From NCBI RefSeq assembly GCF_047675955.1, contig NC_132927.1:62725702-62789701 (forward strand): 64,000 nt of DNA, read 5' to 3'. This DNA is from Chlorocebus sabaeus. Its lineage: Eukaryota > Chordata > Mammalia > Primates > Cercopithecidae. The position numbers and the translations under genes were made by a program. Of the stretch, positions 11,952-25,589 are shown one piece after another. The notes under the pieces are model-generated. The model was given only the letters and a program-made list of their open reading frames with translations. It searched no databases and had not been told where the DNA came from. The first letter of the stretch is position 1. Every line of letters starts with the position of its first letter.

Positions 11952-12610
11952 GTTTTGCATGCATAAATATATGTATAAGTTTCTATGGAAAAAAAATGTT
12001 ATGGTCATACCTAGAATGCTCTTGTCAGCCTGATCGTTACATTCTCTCTTCATATGTCATTTTGTGTGGGATGCAAATTGGGATGATTTTCATAGTGAAC
12101 TTTTATAGTTTCTTGCCAAGCATGGAGTAAGTAAGACAAAGAGGAAGAAGAAGCATTCCATGAATGCATTGCTTGATGGCATTAAGTGAAGATATCTTGA
12201 TATATCTTTCTTGCATTTGTGGCCTTTCCTATGGGACCACAAATGCTCAAGCATTTTCAACTAAAATGTCCTTATTGCCCCCTATATTTGATGTAAAATT
12301 GTAGGTAGACTTTATTACCGACAGGCAGCATTTGGGTGAAAATCAACATCATTTGCTTTTGTAATCTATATTATTTTCCCTGCCTTTTTTATTTTTTGAG
12401 GGGGAGACCAATTATCATATGCATAAATGTGTCCTTTTTATTTAATCATATTTTCTAGATTAATGTGATCTAGAAATCATTGAATAATAATTCAAATCCT
12501 GGTGACTTAGGAGCCATTTGTCTTCCACTGATGAAAATAGGGAAATATCTGTCTTCCAATATCTTTTATTTTTTTTTTCTTTATCTCTTCTATCCTCCTT
12601 GATTCTAATT
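11952..12610. other. No gene seen; unassigned sequence
   Basis: AT-rich sequence between the L1 tail and the Alu. Nothing recognisable. Confidence 0.55.
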
Positions 12611-12894
<284 letters not shown>

Positions 12895-12947
12895 TCTTTT
12901 TACATGTTTTTGATTGGTTTTCATAATTTAACTCTCATTGTGTAAAA

Positions 12948-13125
12948 CAACTCATCTTCCTAATCTCTTTTTAATTAGTAATAACTGCAGCACTATTACC
13001 ATTTAAGACTATCACTGTCTTTTTTTCTCAAAGAAAATAGAAGGTAAAGATAGCAAAGAAATGTACACTAACATAATCAAATAGGAGGAGGTTGAGGCCT
13101 TGTCATTAAAAGTTACAGTGATTAA
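12948..13125 (+). repeat. Direct duplication, copy 2
   Basis: 178 bp, about 95% identical to 10926-11107 and in the same orientation, 2,022 bp downstream. It begins about 54 bp after the end of the Alu. Copy 1 is separated from it by the L1 tail and the Alu. Confidence 0.92.
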
Positions 13126-14323
13126 ATTTTCTTAGATTCAAGTATGCAACATTTCTGTTTGAGAATGTCATTGTACAAAAACAATTTATCTGGTTCTGCA
13201 CAAAAGTGTCATTTGATTTCTTGTTGGTTATGGTCAACTTAAAATAATCACCTGCTATCGTCTCAACATATTTTGTGTAAGACTAAACCTAGGGTCTATG
13301 TGCATCTAAAATGTACTTGGCAAAAACAGGAGGAAGAAATCAATGAAGAAAGCAAGAAAGAAGTATATTAAAGAAAATAAATGGAAAGAAAGGAAAACAA
13401 GAAAAGAAAGAAAAAGAAGTCAAATAATCTTTCAAAAAATAACTTACTCTCCAAAAAAAGTTAATATTAAAACCTGAGTGTGCCTTTTAGTTGTTAAAGA
13501 CAAGATGTCTATTTTTATACAGTCTTTCTTCTGAATGTATCTGAAGAGCAAAGAAAAATGAGTTGGACATTTTCAAAATTCAAAAATACCTGCGTGACTA
13601 CTAACTTTCTGTAAAGGAGTCTAAATGCTTATTAATACTTTTAATTATTTGTTAATTCTACTCAGTTCATGCAGCCTGGAGTTTCAGCTTGTAATATGTG
13701 ATATAGCAATATAGTTAGAGTATTTACTCTGGTCTCATTTTGTGAAGCTGCTTCTCCAGTGATCTATTTATTCTGAGCACCAAGATCCTGACTCAATTGT
13801 CAATTTTGTCCATCTGGTTTTGTGGAAGCACTGACAACTGGAAATATAGAGAAAACCACTGAAATTACAAAATATATACAATGAAATAAGCCAGATGCGA
13901 GTTGTTAAGCTGTTAACCTAAACACAGATTTCAGTTTTAACATACCAAAATTAATATACTAGTATACCTACAGCAAGGTTGAAAACATTCTTAGCCAGAA
14001 GTGGATCTGAGATTTATGTATTTTCCTGAATCTGTTTAAGTCATTTATTATTATAAATAATAATTATAAATTTATTATTATAAATAATGACTGTTTAAGT
14101 CATTATTATTATTATCATTATTCTTTTACACAGTAGTTGCTATTATCTACTCTTTAATTCTTCATTGCAATTGCTCAAAATTTAGAATTTCAAGCAGGAG
14201 TTTCACAAATGTATTTATTTAACCTTCGCTTTTTCTATATTTTCTTAAATCCATGCAATACGTATGACTTAGTGAATTTACAATTTCCAATGCATACTCC
14301 CAAATCTATATGTAAATTTACTC
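13126..14323. other. No gene seen; A/G-rich and A/T-rich low-complexity patches
   Basis: An AAAG-type purine-rich patch lies at about 13326-13425. At 14032-14110 the phrase CTGTTTAAGTCATT occurs twice, 59 bp apart, around a (TTATTATTATAAATAA) unit that itself repeats with a 27-bp period. No gene seen. Confidence 0.6.
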
Positions 14324-14770
14324 ATTTCCTAGGCTTTCCATAACAGAGCATCTCAATTAGATGGTTTAAAATAAGAGACATTTATTATTCCACTAGATGG
14401 GAATTGTATTTCCCCATCTATCTGCACCTTACTGAGGGGCAGTTATGTATGCTACAAGTCTGAAATGGAGTTACTGGCAGAGCAATGCTTCCTCTGAAGT
14501 CTTTAGAGGCGAATCCTTCCTTGTCTCTTCCAACTTCTGGTAGCCACATGAGTTCCTTGGCTTGTGGCCACATAACTCTATAATCTCTGCCTCCATCTTC
14601 ATATGGCTGTTCTTTCTGTATGTCAGTGTCTTCCCATAGCAATTTCCTCTTAGAAAGATACCAGCCACATTTGATTCTGGCCCACCCTAATAATCTCATC
14701 TTTACTTGATTATATCTGTGAAGATCCCATTTAATCAGGTTACCTAGGGTTAAAACTTCAACAAATCTTT
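14324..14770 (-). mobile_element. MLT1-type MaLR LTR
   Basis: The reversed LTR shows TTCCTAGGCTTTCCATAACA, a GGTTTAAAAT step, TGATTCTGGCCCACCCTAAT, and GGGTTAAAACTTCAACAAAT, in MLT1 order. The long open frame read on the minus strand here (14418-14837) is chance. A segment near its plus-strand start, containing the 39-bp duplicated motif, does not fit the LTR consensus. Confidence 0.8.
14403..14441 (+). repeat. 39-bp exact direct duplication, copy 1
   Basis: Identical over 39 bp to 16627-16665. It lies inside the MLT1 LTR at a place where the LTR consensus would not have it. It is preceded by AGATGGGAA, which with the following TTCCCCATCT makes a small near-palindrome. Confidence 0.95.
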
Positions 14771-14859
14771 TAAGAAAACTTAGAAAAAGGACATTTTTAG
14801 TCCATGATAGGTTGACTAAATTTCCTAGAAATGGCATCTAAAAAGATGACACCATTTTA

Positions 14860-15508
14860 GTGCTATAATTTAATATTCTCAGTATAGACAGAACAAGAAG
14901 ACAAAATCAGTAAGCATAAAGAATATTAGAATACCACAATAAACAAAATGACTAAGAGACACTTGACAACATTCTACACAAGTTCATATGAACTTTAAAA
15001 CTATACATAGGGTATTTATCAAATTGGAATTTTTCTTCAGCCATAAGGCAATTCTTGACAAATTTCAAAAGATTGAAATCATGAAGACAATGTTGCCTAA
15101 GCTGAGTGGAATGAAATAACAAAAAGATAATTTAAAAGTTCTTAAATATTGGAAGTAAGAAAAATAGACCCCTTCTAAACAAACCATAGGCTAAAGAAAA
15201 AATTACAAAACTTCTTGTTCTGATTCACAATGTTAAAAGGCAATATTTCAAAATTTGTGCAATTCAATTAAACCGTTCTTAGATGCAAATGATTGTCTTA
15301 GGTACATATATAATATCCATAAAGAAATACTGAAAATCAAGAATCTCTCTTAAGAAGTTAGAAAAAGAACATTACAATGAATTCAAATAGGAGGTAGAAA
15401 AGGAAATAATGAATATTATACACAAATTAGTTACATAGGAAAAAATACACAAAATGATAACCAACAGAGCCAAAAGCTAGCTATTCGTCATCAAAAATGA
15501 AAATGAGG
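14860..15508 (+). mobile_element. Old L1 (L1M) ORF2 fragment, part 1
   Basis: Resembles L1 ORF2 endonuclease-to-RT linker sequence in order: ACAAGAAGACAAAATCAGTA, ATTGAAATCATGAAGACAAT, AGAAGTTAGAAAAAGAACAT, ACCAACAGAGCCAAAAGCTA. All frames carry stops. Continues after the AluY insertion at 15509-15819. Confidence 0.8.
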
Positions 15509-15819
<311 letters not shown>

Positions 15820-15830
15820 GAAAATGAAAA

Positions 15831-16430
15831 CTACCATGTATTATTACTAAACACCCGCCCAGAAAAGTAATATTTAAAAGTTTGGCAATAATGAGTTTCT
15901 CCAAAATTAGGAATAATTGTGACACTTATACTTTGTTAATCTAGCATAAATTAGTCCAATTACTTAGGGAATCTACTTGGCAGTATAAAGTTGAACATGT
16001 ACATACATCATGATCCAGTTTGATAACTATGTATGTACCTAACGGAAACTCATGTACTTATGTCCAGAAAAAATAAGCTCTAAATAATTTAAAAAGTGAA
16101 ATGTTCAAAAATAAAATGGTAATTCATTTTTAAATACTTAATTGGAATCCAAACTTTTTAAAGTAATAATTTACTGTTATATGCAATAACAAGGATGAAT
16201 TGCACAACCATGGCAAAAGCCACACACAAAAGTGACAAACGATAGGATTCCATTTATCAGCCATTTATGTTTTGGGATGCAGTTAAAGATATTGGTAATG
16301 ATTATGGAATTTCCCAAGGAGGCTTTTCTAAGGGTGCTGATAATTCCTGTTACTGGGATTACCAGTAACAGGATGTTACTGGTATGGATATGGTTGTTCA
16401 TTTTGTGATAATTTATTAGCCTGCAACACC
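15831..16430 (+). mobile_element. Old L1 (L1M) 3' part, part 2
   Basis: Follows the Alu and matches the end of L1M ORF2 and 3' UTR: the region around GGATGAATTGCACAACCATG, GATAGGATTCCATTTAT and GTTCATTTTGTGATAATTTA. The piece is shorter than the missing ORF2 span, so internal deletion occurred. The best reading is one element with part 1. Confidence 0.7.
16346..16372. repeat. Perfect 11-bp inverted repeat, 5-nt loop
   Basis: CCTGTTACTGG, then GATTA, then CCAGTAACAGG. The arms are exact reverse complements. It lies in the L1M 3' part and is followed by another GTTACTGGT. Confidence 0.97.
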
Positions 16431-16626
16431 AATTTGATATTAAAAAGAAACATGAGGGTTTGGTTCTATATACTGGGGCTTTGAAGCTACATAACACAAA
16501 ACCATTCATTTGTCAGACACTCTCAATTTCTTGTTCTGGGGTCCTATACATCAGCCTTGATTGCCATGTTGTTATCAGTATAGGTCCAGAGAATCTCTTG
16601 ATTTAAAGGATGGCTATATCTCTATG

Positions 16627-16665
16627 ATTGTATTTCCCCATCTATCTGCACCTTACTGAGGGGCA
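16627..16665 (+). repeat. 39-bp exact direct duplication, copy 2
   Basis: Identical to 14403-14441, same orientation, 2,224 bp downstream. It lies just outside the L1M relic in otherwise unassigned sequence. Confidence 0.95.
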
Positions 16666-19497
16666 TTATTTCCAGTCATAACTCTACTAACATAGCTTTA
16701 ATGTAGCATATTACCACCAAAGGGAATTTGGTATTGCCAGATCATTTGGTGAAATAAAAGCACCTAACTTGTCTCCAGCATATGATAAAAATAATAAATA
16801 ATTGCGTGTCTATTTGGTAAAAAGAAAGTTGGAGGGAAGATATTGAAGCGATTGGCCTGAGATTGCTATGGGGTCAGTAGCAAAGTCAGAAATGGAGACA
16901 CTCAATCCATTTCTCCAAGTGACTGATTCCCCTGTTGGGTATGTGTTTCCAACAAGACTATTCCCAAGGTTGCACAATCGAATTCACTTGCTGGTTCAGG
17001 TTCTCACTATATTTCCTACAGGAAGAATGAAAACTGAGCACAAGCTTTCAGGATACACTGTGATTACTATGATACTGGCTACGGTGGATTTACCCAACAG
17101 CTGTAAGATCACAAGTTCAGAGGAAGTTAGATAAAATGACTTTATGTTTAGGGGTTCAAATTTGAGGATTTATATTTCAAAGTGCATTAGGGAATAACGA
17201 TAAAAAAATAATAACAATAATACTACCACCTAAAAGCAGTGACCTTACATAGTAGTTGGAATGGTCATCGGAGAAAAATCTGAGCGATGTCTGTCTCACT
17301 CCAGCTCAACACATCATAAACATTCAGTGAATCAACTCTCCCATGCAAATAGGCTGCAGATGCAGAGTTAAACAATGGGAGTGATTTCTGGTGATGAAAG
17401 GTTAGGGAACCAGCCTGCATCCCTCATTGAAAGCTATTGTCTGCTATGTCTGCCATCTGCTGCATTACAAGATTTTGGCACTGGCCTAGAGGATTTACCC
17501 ACCGGCAGAGTCAGGAGACACTTAACTTCTGTGACACGCATAAAACTATATAGGGAATGCAGTAGATTTCTTGTAGCCTGTAACAATATATTTTAAGTTT
17601 AGAAAAGTTACAGTTGGGAGCCTTGTTCTCTCAGATTGATTTAAATGCTCTATGTGGGTGTTTATGAGTTCCTGCTGGGTTATAGCAATGAAGTACTCAA
17701 TTGTAAGAGCTCTAGAAACAGAAAAAAAATACAACCCCCAAACAACAAAGACACCTCATCTCTCACACCTGTGGTTTCCTGGGTGAGAAGGTGGTTTATG
17801 TAACACACAGGCTAGTGAAGGATTTGGAGAGGTCAGTCATCTGTCGCTATGGGGCTTTCGAAGCTGAATTCCAAAGAAGAAACAACACATGGCAATATTA
17901 GAAGTGTAAGTGTGGTTGAAGGACACAGATTAAAATTCAGCATACAGATACCAAACATATTAGTTTTGATGTGAGCAAGATAAACAGGGACAGAGGACGA
18001 CATTGGAAGAAGGAGAAAATATATGGGTGTATTTTGCAGAGACAAACATGAATGAGAACCAAAATGAAAATATTAAAAGAGGAAATTTGTATAGTCCTCT
18101 TCTATGAATAGAAGTTTAGAATCAGCCAACATCTACAGAGTTTTTCTGAAATGTTGCTGTAGCATTCAGTGGTCCTTTGTGATACTTCCCTCTGGATGTT
18201 AAGGAAGAATTATGTTTCAGGCTAGGTATAAGACTTTGGGGCTCTGAAAAAAAATGCAAATTTGACATCTCTACCCAGAGATACCTACACAACACAAACA
18301 GTTAAGAGACAATAAAAGTGGGTATGCCTTTAAAAATCTAGTCTGAAAGGAAGTCAGAGACACCCTGAAGGGGAAAACAGTCTCTTGCAGACACTGCCTG
18401 ATTTTCATACATAAACAAATGATTATATTACTCTACTTTTAGTTTATAATTACTTCTTGAAGAAAGCAAAATTTTATAAGGTAAGCTAACATTTTGCTCA
18501 GAAAGTCCTTGTTCCTAATGCATCGGAAAAATAGCAGTTCTGTGGAGTGGCTTGGAAATATGGGTTTATCTGGGAAAGTTAGGATACATTGGAATGTCAG
18601 CAGAGGTAACACACCTTTATTTCTCCCTTGGACACTGCCACACATTATATTGTGTAGTGGCCAGTCACGGCTCTTGCATGAACCCTAAGCCCAAGAAGTC
18701 GTAACTGATCAGAAAATAGAATCATATCCTTGAAGTCAACACTAGCATCCTCCCTACCACTATCTATCCCAATATGCTCCATTTTTACTCAAGGGCTAGA
18801 TCTCTCTACCCAAACCTTCATATGCATCCCCCTCACTACATCCCACTTCACTGCCATGGTGTTGACATTTTCATCTACACCATACCTATTGTTTCTAATA
18901 TAAGCAAATTCTGGCTTATCCTTCATCTACAATGGAGTATTTTATTCTGGCTATTTCATTGACTGACTGCAGGTACTCTAGATGTTGAAGAAATAGAAAA
19001 TCACAAGAAAAGAATTCTGTTTCCATACGCTTATAAAAGGGACAAACAGGTACTACTAGTAGTACATAATATATTATAATAAAATATACTAATTGTGATA
19101 CAGTTTTCTGTTATAACAAAGTTTTCCACATTTGTGGACTCCTGAATGAAGGCCTTTCTCTGCTATGATAAGGACAGAGCAGTGATTGTGGAAGAGGACA
19201 AAATGTGCAAGGTGGATCATAAAAAAAAACAAAAAACAAAAAAACTACAAATTCATTGTGCAGTCAAGAAGGAGAAGGGAATTTAAATACAGGAAAGCAC
19301 AAAGCCAAGACTCAGAACTGTGATGATCTTTGGAGGGTGGGAGGGTGGGAAGTTGAGGAGGAAGAAGGAGCTGGGACAGTGGGTACTTTGTGAGGACAGG
19401 GATGATTGGTCTGACAAGTGGGATTAGAACTAGACTATGAAGCATTCATGAGTTTCTCATTAAGCCCCTTTATCTCTCTCTCAGAAAACTGGAAGTA
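16666..19497. other. No gene seen; unassigned sequence
   Basis: Nothing recognisable. Frames of up to about 88 codons (16868-17134) lack any family resemblance. An A-rich run with C interruptions lies at 19220-19246. Confidence 0.55.
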
Positions 19498-19804
19498 TTT
19501 TTGTTTTTGTTTTGTTTTGTTTTGTTTTGTCTGAGATAGAGTCTCCCTCTGTTATTTAGACTGAAGTGCACCATCATGACCCACAGCAGTCTTGACTTCC
19601 CAGGCTCAGGTAATCCTCCCACCTCAGGCTACTGGATAGCTGGGATGACAGGCACACGCCACCCAGCTAATTTTTTGTATTTTTAGTAGAGATAGGGTTT
19701 CGCCATATTGCCCAGCCTGGTCTCAAACTCCAGGGCTCACCTGGTCCTTTGGCCTTGGCCTCCCAAAGTTATGGAATTACAGGTGTGACCCTCAACGCCT
19801 GGCC
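19498..19804 (-). mobile_element. AluJ-type, minus strand
   Basis: The tail reads (TTTTG)n at 19502-19530, followed by GAGATAGAGTCTCCCTCTG through to CAACGCCTGGCC. The phrase GACTTCCCAGGCTCAGGTAA and heavy CpG loss indicate an old J-type copy. The TTTTG tail is a pentanucleotide microsatellite. Confidence 0.9.
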
Positions 19805-19989
19805 AAGTTTTCTTTAAACATGAACAATACATTAAAATTTTATATTTTTTCACCTCAAAATTAAGTTAATAATTAGAAGAAAGAAAAGAGCTATAAAATA
19901 ACTTAGCTCTTACTGAGCTTGTTTTTTAAGCTATAATGGAATACAGCCTGGGGATTTTCATTTTTCTCATGGGCTCAACAATAATCGGA

Positions 19990-21280
19990 ATAATCTAAGA
20001 GTAGAACAGGAAAAACATAGGAACAAGAAAGGTGGGTGGAGATTGGCAGCAAGTGGGAGGGGAGCAAAAAGCAAATGATAAATAATAGACCTAAATTCAA
20101 CTATATCGGTAATCATATTAAATGTTAATGGACCAAACACTTAAACCAAAAGGCACAGATTTTTCAGAATGGATGAAAAAGCAAGACTCAACTACACTCT
20201 AAGAGAGATGTCTTTAAATATAAAGGCACAGATACGTTTAAACTACAGTGTGTGTGTGTGTACATATATATTATTATATATATAATATATAATATACATT
20301 CTATATTATGTATATATACATTATATATCATATATATGTATGATATATACATTATATATCATATATATGTATGATTTGTATATGTATATATACACATATA
20401 CATATTATATCATATATATGATATAATAAAATATAAATGTATGAATACTGTAGCAATTATGTTAATTTTAGATAAAATACGCTGTAAGAAAAGATAATTA
20501 CTAGGGATAAGGTGCAACATTTCACAGTACTAAAGGAGTCAATGCCCTAAGAAGACACAACAGTTATAAATGTGTATTCATCTAATCAGAGAGCCTCAAA
20601 CACATGAAGCAAAAATTGTATAACTTAAAGGGAACAACAAACAATTTCACAATTATAGTTGCATATTTTAACACCATATTAATAATCTATAAAAATTAGA
20701 CAAAAATCAGTAAAGACAGATGATGTCAACAGCACTACTAACCATCTGAACTAATTTATTTTAACAAGATATTATATGCCACTTCTGCAAGGTACACATT
20801 CCTTTCCAGTGTGCAAGTATACATTATATTCAAATCAGATGTCATGCTGAGCCTTTAAAAAAGTCTAGATGTTTATGAAAATATTGAAATCATACATAGT
20901 GTATTCTCCTCCTATGAGAAAATTAAATTAGGAACAAATTGCAAACGATTATCTAGAAAATCCATTAATACTAGGAAAATTTTAAAAGGACACTTAATTT
21001 ATGATTCAAAGTTACCATAGGAGGAAATTGAAAATATTTCATCTCGAATAATAGTAAGATAAAATACATCAAAAATTTTGACATGCCCCTATAGCAATAC
21101 TTTGAAATAAATTTACAGCTTTAAATGGTCATGTAAGAAAAGAATGAAAGTCTAAAATCAGTGGTCTGAGGTAGCATTATAAGCAGCTAGAAAAGAGCTA
21201 AGTAAACTCAAAGTAAGAAAGACAATAATTGGTATAAGAGCAGAAATCAATAAAATAAGAAATACAGCAAAAATTGAGAA
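19990..21280 (+). mobile_element. Old L1 (L1M) ORF2 fragment with TA/TG expansion
   Basis: From about 20110 (AATCATATTAAATGTTAATG) to 21275 (GTATAAGAGCAGAAATCAAT) the order of motifs follows L1 ORF2: endonuclease region, then AGATGATGTCAACAGCAC, then the linker. Stops occur in all frames. A low-complexity tract at 20251-20432 interrupts it. Confidence 0.72.
20251..20432. repeat. TG/TA-rich low-complexity tract with a 31-bp tandem unit
   Basis: Starts with (TG)8, then TA-rich sequence. The unit beginning ATTATATATCATATATATGT (20320) is repeated at 20351, giving a 31-bp period. Self-complementary, so cruciform-prone. Confidence 0.85.
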
Positions 21281-24244
21281 CGTTAACATTTATACTACTC
21301 GTGTCCATTAACTCAGGATGCATATCTTGCTGATACCCTGTTTCAGTTATTCTCATTCCTGCCACTTCTCTGTTAAACCTCCCACCCTCTCTCTGTATCA
21401 GATGGAGGCTCTTACCACAGTCTTTGCTGCTGTTTTCTATTATCATACGGATTCCTCATTCCTAAATATTCTGAAATCAGTCCTTTATTTATAGTATCTT
21501 TTATAATCCTTTAATGTCATTGGGATGTCTTTCTCATTAATAATATTTTTGTTGACCTCAATTTGAAATTATTATTTATATATATATATATATATTTTTT
21601 TTTTGAAGCCATGATCTGCTTTGCTACTTGGAAATCACTTTATGATCAGTACAACCAGTCAAGGTGAATCCATCACAAATATATCTCAACGACTAGATCC
21701 AATTTTTGGCAACTTCTCACTAGCTGCAACTTTTCCACTTATGATCTTTCTCATCATTTCATATGTACAATTGAGTCCAGTTGATGCCTTTTCTGAAGCC
21801 AGTTGGCCCTTAGTGGTCTAGGCCTCTCCTACCTTTAAGTTACCATTGCAAGCTGTCCTATATTGTATGGCTGTTTTTATCCAGATCACCCCTTCCACGT
21901 CTTTCCTCTTTGCTTACGCTTAGTCTGATAAGCACTGTTGGAATAATATTACGCAATGATGTTTCAGCCTGCTTCACTATGAATTCAGTCTTATAAGTCT
22001 TCAATTCTCTTTGATTGATGCTCAGCAATTCCTTTAATTGTGACAATGTGTGTTAAAACACCTAACATAGAGTTCTGTGCTTAAGATTCTAACAGTCTCG
22101 TCTCTAATCACTTCCCCTGACTTCTGCACCACCTGCTGCATTTTGTTACATCTTTTGTGCAATTCAAGCTTTCCTTATCACAGTGGTACTTTCAAATATT
22201 TTCTCTGCATGAACCTTTATTCCTCATTAATATTCCATCACCTTGGTTATCAATCATTCATTTCTGGAATGATTTTTTCAGAACCTCTTTGTGCTAAACA
22301 GGATAAAAGTCACAATCTTCTATCCTCTTTGGATGAAATAAACAGACTTTTCTGTGTAGCCTTCTCTGATCATCAATATTAGGCAAAGTCTAAAAATAGT
22401 ATTAGAAATAATTAGAGGTTCGATGCTTTTACTATTTATGTTTTAGTTTAAAAAGAAATGCATGTTTATCTAAAATTCCATTTTGTATAGTGAAGTGTAC
22501 AAAATAAATACGAAAAGTGTCCATCCTCCAATTCTAAATTCAGTCTCTAAAGGCAAATGTTGTGAATTGACAATTTGGAGTAGTGTTGTCGTTCATTCTT
22601 GTGCCCATAACACATACACAGGGTCACAAGATAAACAGTGTGTTGCTACTTGCTTTAGTATACTCAACAATCAAGTTCTGTCATCTTTCTATGTAAGTCT
22701 ATTCAGAGAAAATTATTTTATTTTGGTAACTAGACAGTATATATTGGCTAATCTATAAATTGGGATTAAAAAAATAAGACACCTACTTAGGATCACAGCT
22801 GCTATCGACCTCCTATTCTGCCTTCTTCAGAAGTAATGCAAGAGAAAATTAGTTTCCTCTGTGTGTTTAGAAAAACAATCTGTTTTTCCAAAATCATTGA
22901 CAACAGGAGCTTTGAAAACAGGAAAACATTCTCAGAGGAAGATTATATCACATATAACATAGAGATTTCACTCTCAAAAAATAAAATAAACTTTTACAAA
23001 TATTTGGTTGTTTGGAGTGAAATGACACAACTTGGCCTTTATGATGTGAATCTGCTGGTAACAATGAGCTATAATGGGTCTCAATTGTACTTTCAAAGCC
23101 ACTAATGTTTCAGTGGGTTTTCTGGCTCTCCAAATTGTGAATCTCCTGCACATCAAAGGTTGATAAAATCTGATGTGATTCATGCTTGTTCTTATTTAAC
23201 ATAAAAGAGTACAATATATCAGAATGGCTTTGATCTTGTATTATGTTTTATTAGTGGTTGTTACAGAATTCCTAAAGCTCACAAATCACATAATACAGAA
23301 GGCGTAAAAAGGATTACCAGTTCTCAGTGGAAAATAACACATTGCATCCTTGTAGGGGCTTCCGTTTGTGAACATCCATTATTTTAATCTGTTTTGTAAT
23401 GATAAATTAGGCAATACAATGTCAACCTCATTTTTTGTTATTATTGTGTGAGCTTTTGATATCTTTTTAGAATGTCCAGGGTTTCTTTATCAAAGGGGAA
23501 GGTTGTGAGGGGGAGAAATTTTATTTCCTACAAGTGATGTACTAAGTTATATTTGGATTTTACTTATTGCAATAAATAAATGATATCTTAATAGGTCAAC
23601 ATTAGCTGAGAAAAAGTGACTTACTTAGGCACATTGACCATTGTTATGAGAAAGTTTCTTATCAGTTTTGATTGTATCTTTATTATAATTGAGATCATGT
23701 TCTCATTAATGACTAGAGTGGAAAAGTAGTACAGAAATATGCTATGCCCAGCTAGTGCTTATGAAATTGTTACAGAAAGTAGGATTATATTCTAATCTGG
23801 ATCTTTCCAGAGTTACTGGTTTGCCATTGCTTATATCAACTTAAATCTTAACATTGACAGATTCTGGAAAGCATTTGCCACAGAGCTGCAATAGAAATTT
23901 TAGGGTAGATAGAGAAAATTAGACAATCATGATAACAATGCTACCAATACATTTGCTTTTCTAAGATTTGGCATACACAGAATTTTGCAAATAATGTTCA
24001 CATTGTTGCTGTTAGCTGAAATGTATATATGTATAATATATATATTTACATATACATACATGTTATGAATATGCATTCATTAAAATTATGAATGCTTATA
24101 AAGAAATATAACAGATTTTCTGACTTACAGAATGATACTTCTGAGATCATTACTATAGTTCACACTTAACGGATATTCCTTTGGTCATTTTTCTCCTTAT
24201 TGTAATGATCAACATTATCAATATTATCATAATAATCTTTGTAA
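21281..24244. other. No gene seen; unassigned sequence with small TA tracts
   Basis: A (TA)9 tract lies at about 21577-21594 followed by T10. A TA/CA-rich patch lies at 24018-24062. No gene or family-level repeat was recognised in the rest. Confidence 0.55.
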
Positions 24245-24420
24245 AAAGTAGTGTGTTAAGTGTTTTATATATACCCTACCATTTTAATTATTATTCTATT
24301 CAAGTAAGTACATTTTGTGTATTTATTTTAAAGAATAAAAAACAAAAGGCTAGGTTAGATAAGTTCACATAGCACGCCTGAAGTTATAGGGCTACTAAGT
24401 GGAAGAACAAGAATTTAAAT
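24245..24420 (-). mobile_element. MIR SINE remnant
   Basis: Reversed MIR order: GTGTGTTAAGTGTTTTATAT, then CCATTTTAATTATTATTC, then a degraded GAGGCTAGGTTAGATAAGTT and GGGCTACTAAGTGGAAGAAC. Diverged but the sequence order fits. Confidence 0.6.
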
Positions 24421-25589
24421 TAATAACTGACTTTAACACAGACTCTCTTAAGCAAAAAACTAAACTAGCTTACTGTCCTATAAGTTTTGATATAGATGAC
24501 AAGAATAGGAGGCATGAAAACCTTTCTGTGAGAAACAAAATTCTCCATAAACTCACACATTTTCTTTTAAATATCATCATTTGATGACCCCTGCAATAGC
24601 CTGGTACTTGTGTTTATAACTTTTTCCCTTTGAAAGATTGCTCAGTGCTTCACCATCTGTGTGATTGCTCCACATTCCACATTTTAACACTAAGTGATAT
24701 GTACATTTTAAGGCCAAACCAAGAATATTTATCATGAAAGGTTTAGCAGAACTTCAAACTAGCACACAATGCAGAGACTTGTTTTTAAAATCAGTAATAA
24801 TTTAAAACTATACTTATTTTACTATATTAAACTAATTTAACATACTTCCAATTTTCTCTACTGAGTTTAAATGTAATAGACAGTACTTTTGGATTCTCAC
24901 AATTACTCAGTATCTTGAAGATAATATTCCTGAGTTTTATTAGAACTACTCACTCTCCCAAATAATTCTACTTTCAGTAATCTTCTCTGAATATTACTTT
25001 CAAAGGAGGGCCTTTTTTTTTATTCTAAAAATATCTCGAATACCTATGTGCAGGTGAGCCCTTTTTACAATGTATATGGTTATTGCAAAAATATTTTTAT
25101 TTTCAAGTAGAATGTTTTTAAGCTCACTTAGATTTTTTAATCAAGAGAGTAAAACCAATAAAACAAAAATTACATACCTTACTAGTAGGAAATCATCATC
25201 TTTGATAATTTATTTAATGTCTTTCCTCTTATCCATATTTAAAGTTTATAGATTGATAGGTACCAATGAAGGCTCCTTTGTATATTATTGTATATTAAAA
25301 TATATAACCTTTAATATATTACTTTTATATATTAAAATAAATTTTGTATATTTTTATGTGAATAGTATATTATTTGAAGATGATTTTTAAAGCTACAACT
25401 TTTTTATTTGTATAAGTGTCATAAAGCATGTAACTTTCTTAGATACATGGAATATTTTGTTTAGAAAATAAAATAAAATAAGTAAATTTATAGTCACATA
25501 TTTGAAAATATACCTTTTATCACATATATGATCATTTTCTTATGAAACTAATAATAATATCAGTAACAACAATAATATTAGTTGTTATA
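24421..25589. other. No gene seen; very AT-rich
   Basis: AT-rich sequence with many short A and T runs. Nothing recognisable. Confidence 0.55.

Noticed and set aside
14418..14837. 139-codon minus-strand open frame
   Set aside because: Lies almost wholly in an MLT1 LTR, which has no coding capacity.
16177..16509. 110-codon minus-strand open frame
   Set aside because: Runs antisense to the L1M 3' relic.
19220..19246. A/C-rich run as a retroposon tail
   Set aside because: No Alu, L1 or processed-gene body lies upstream of it.
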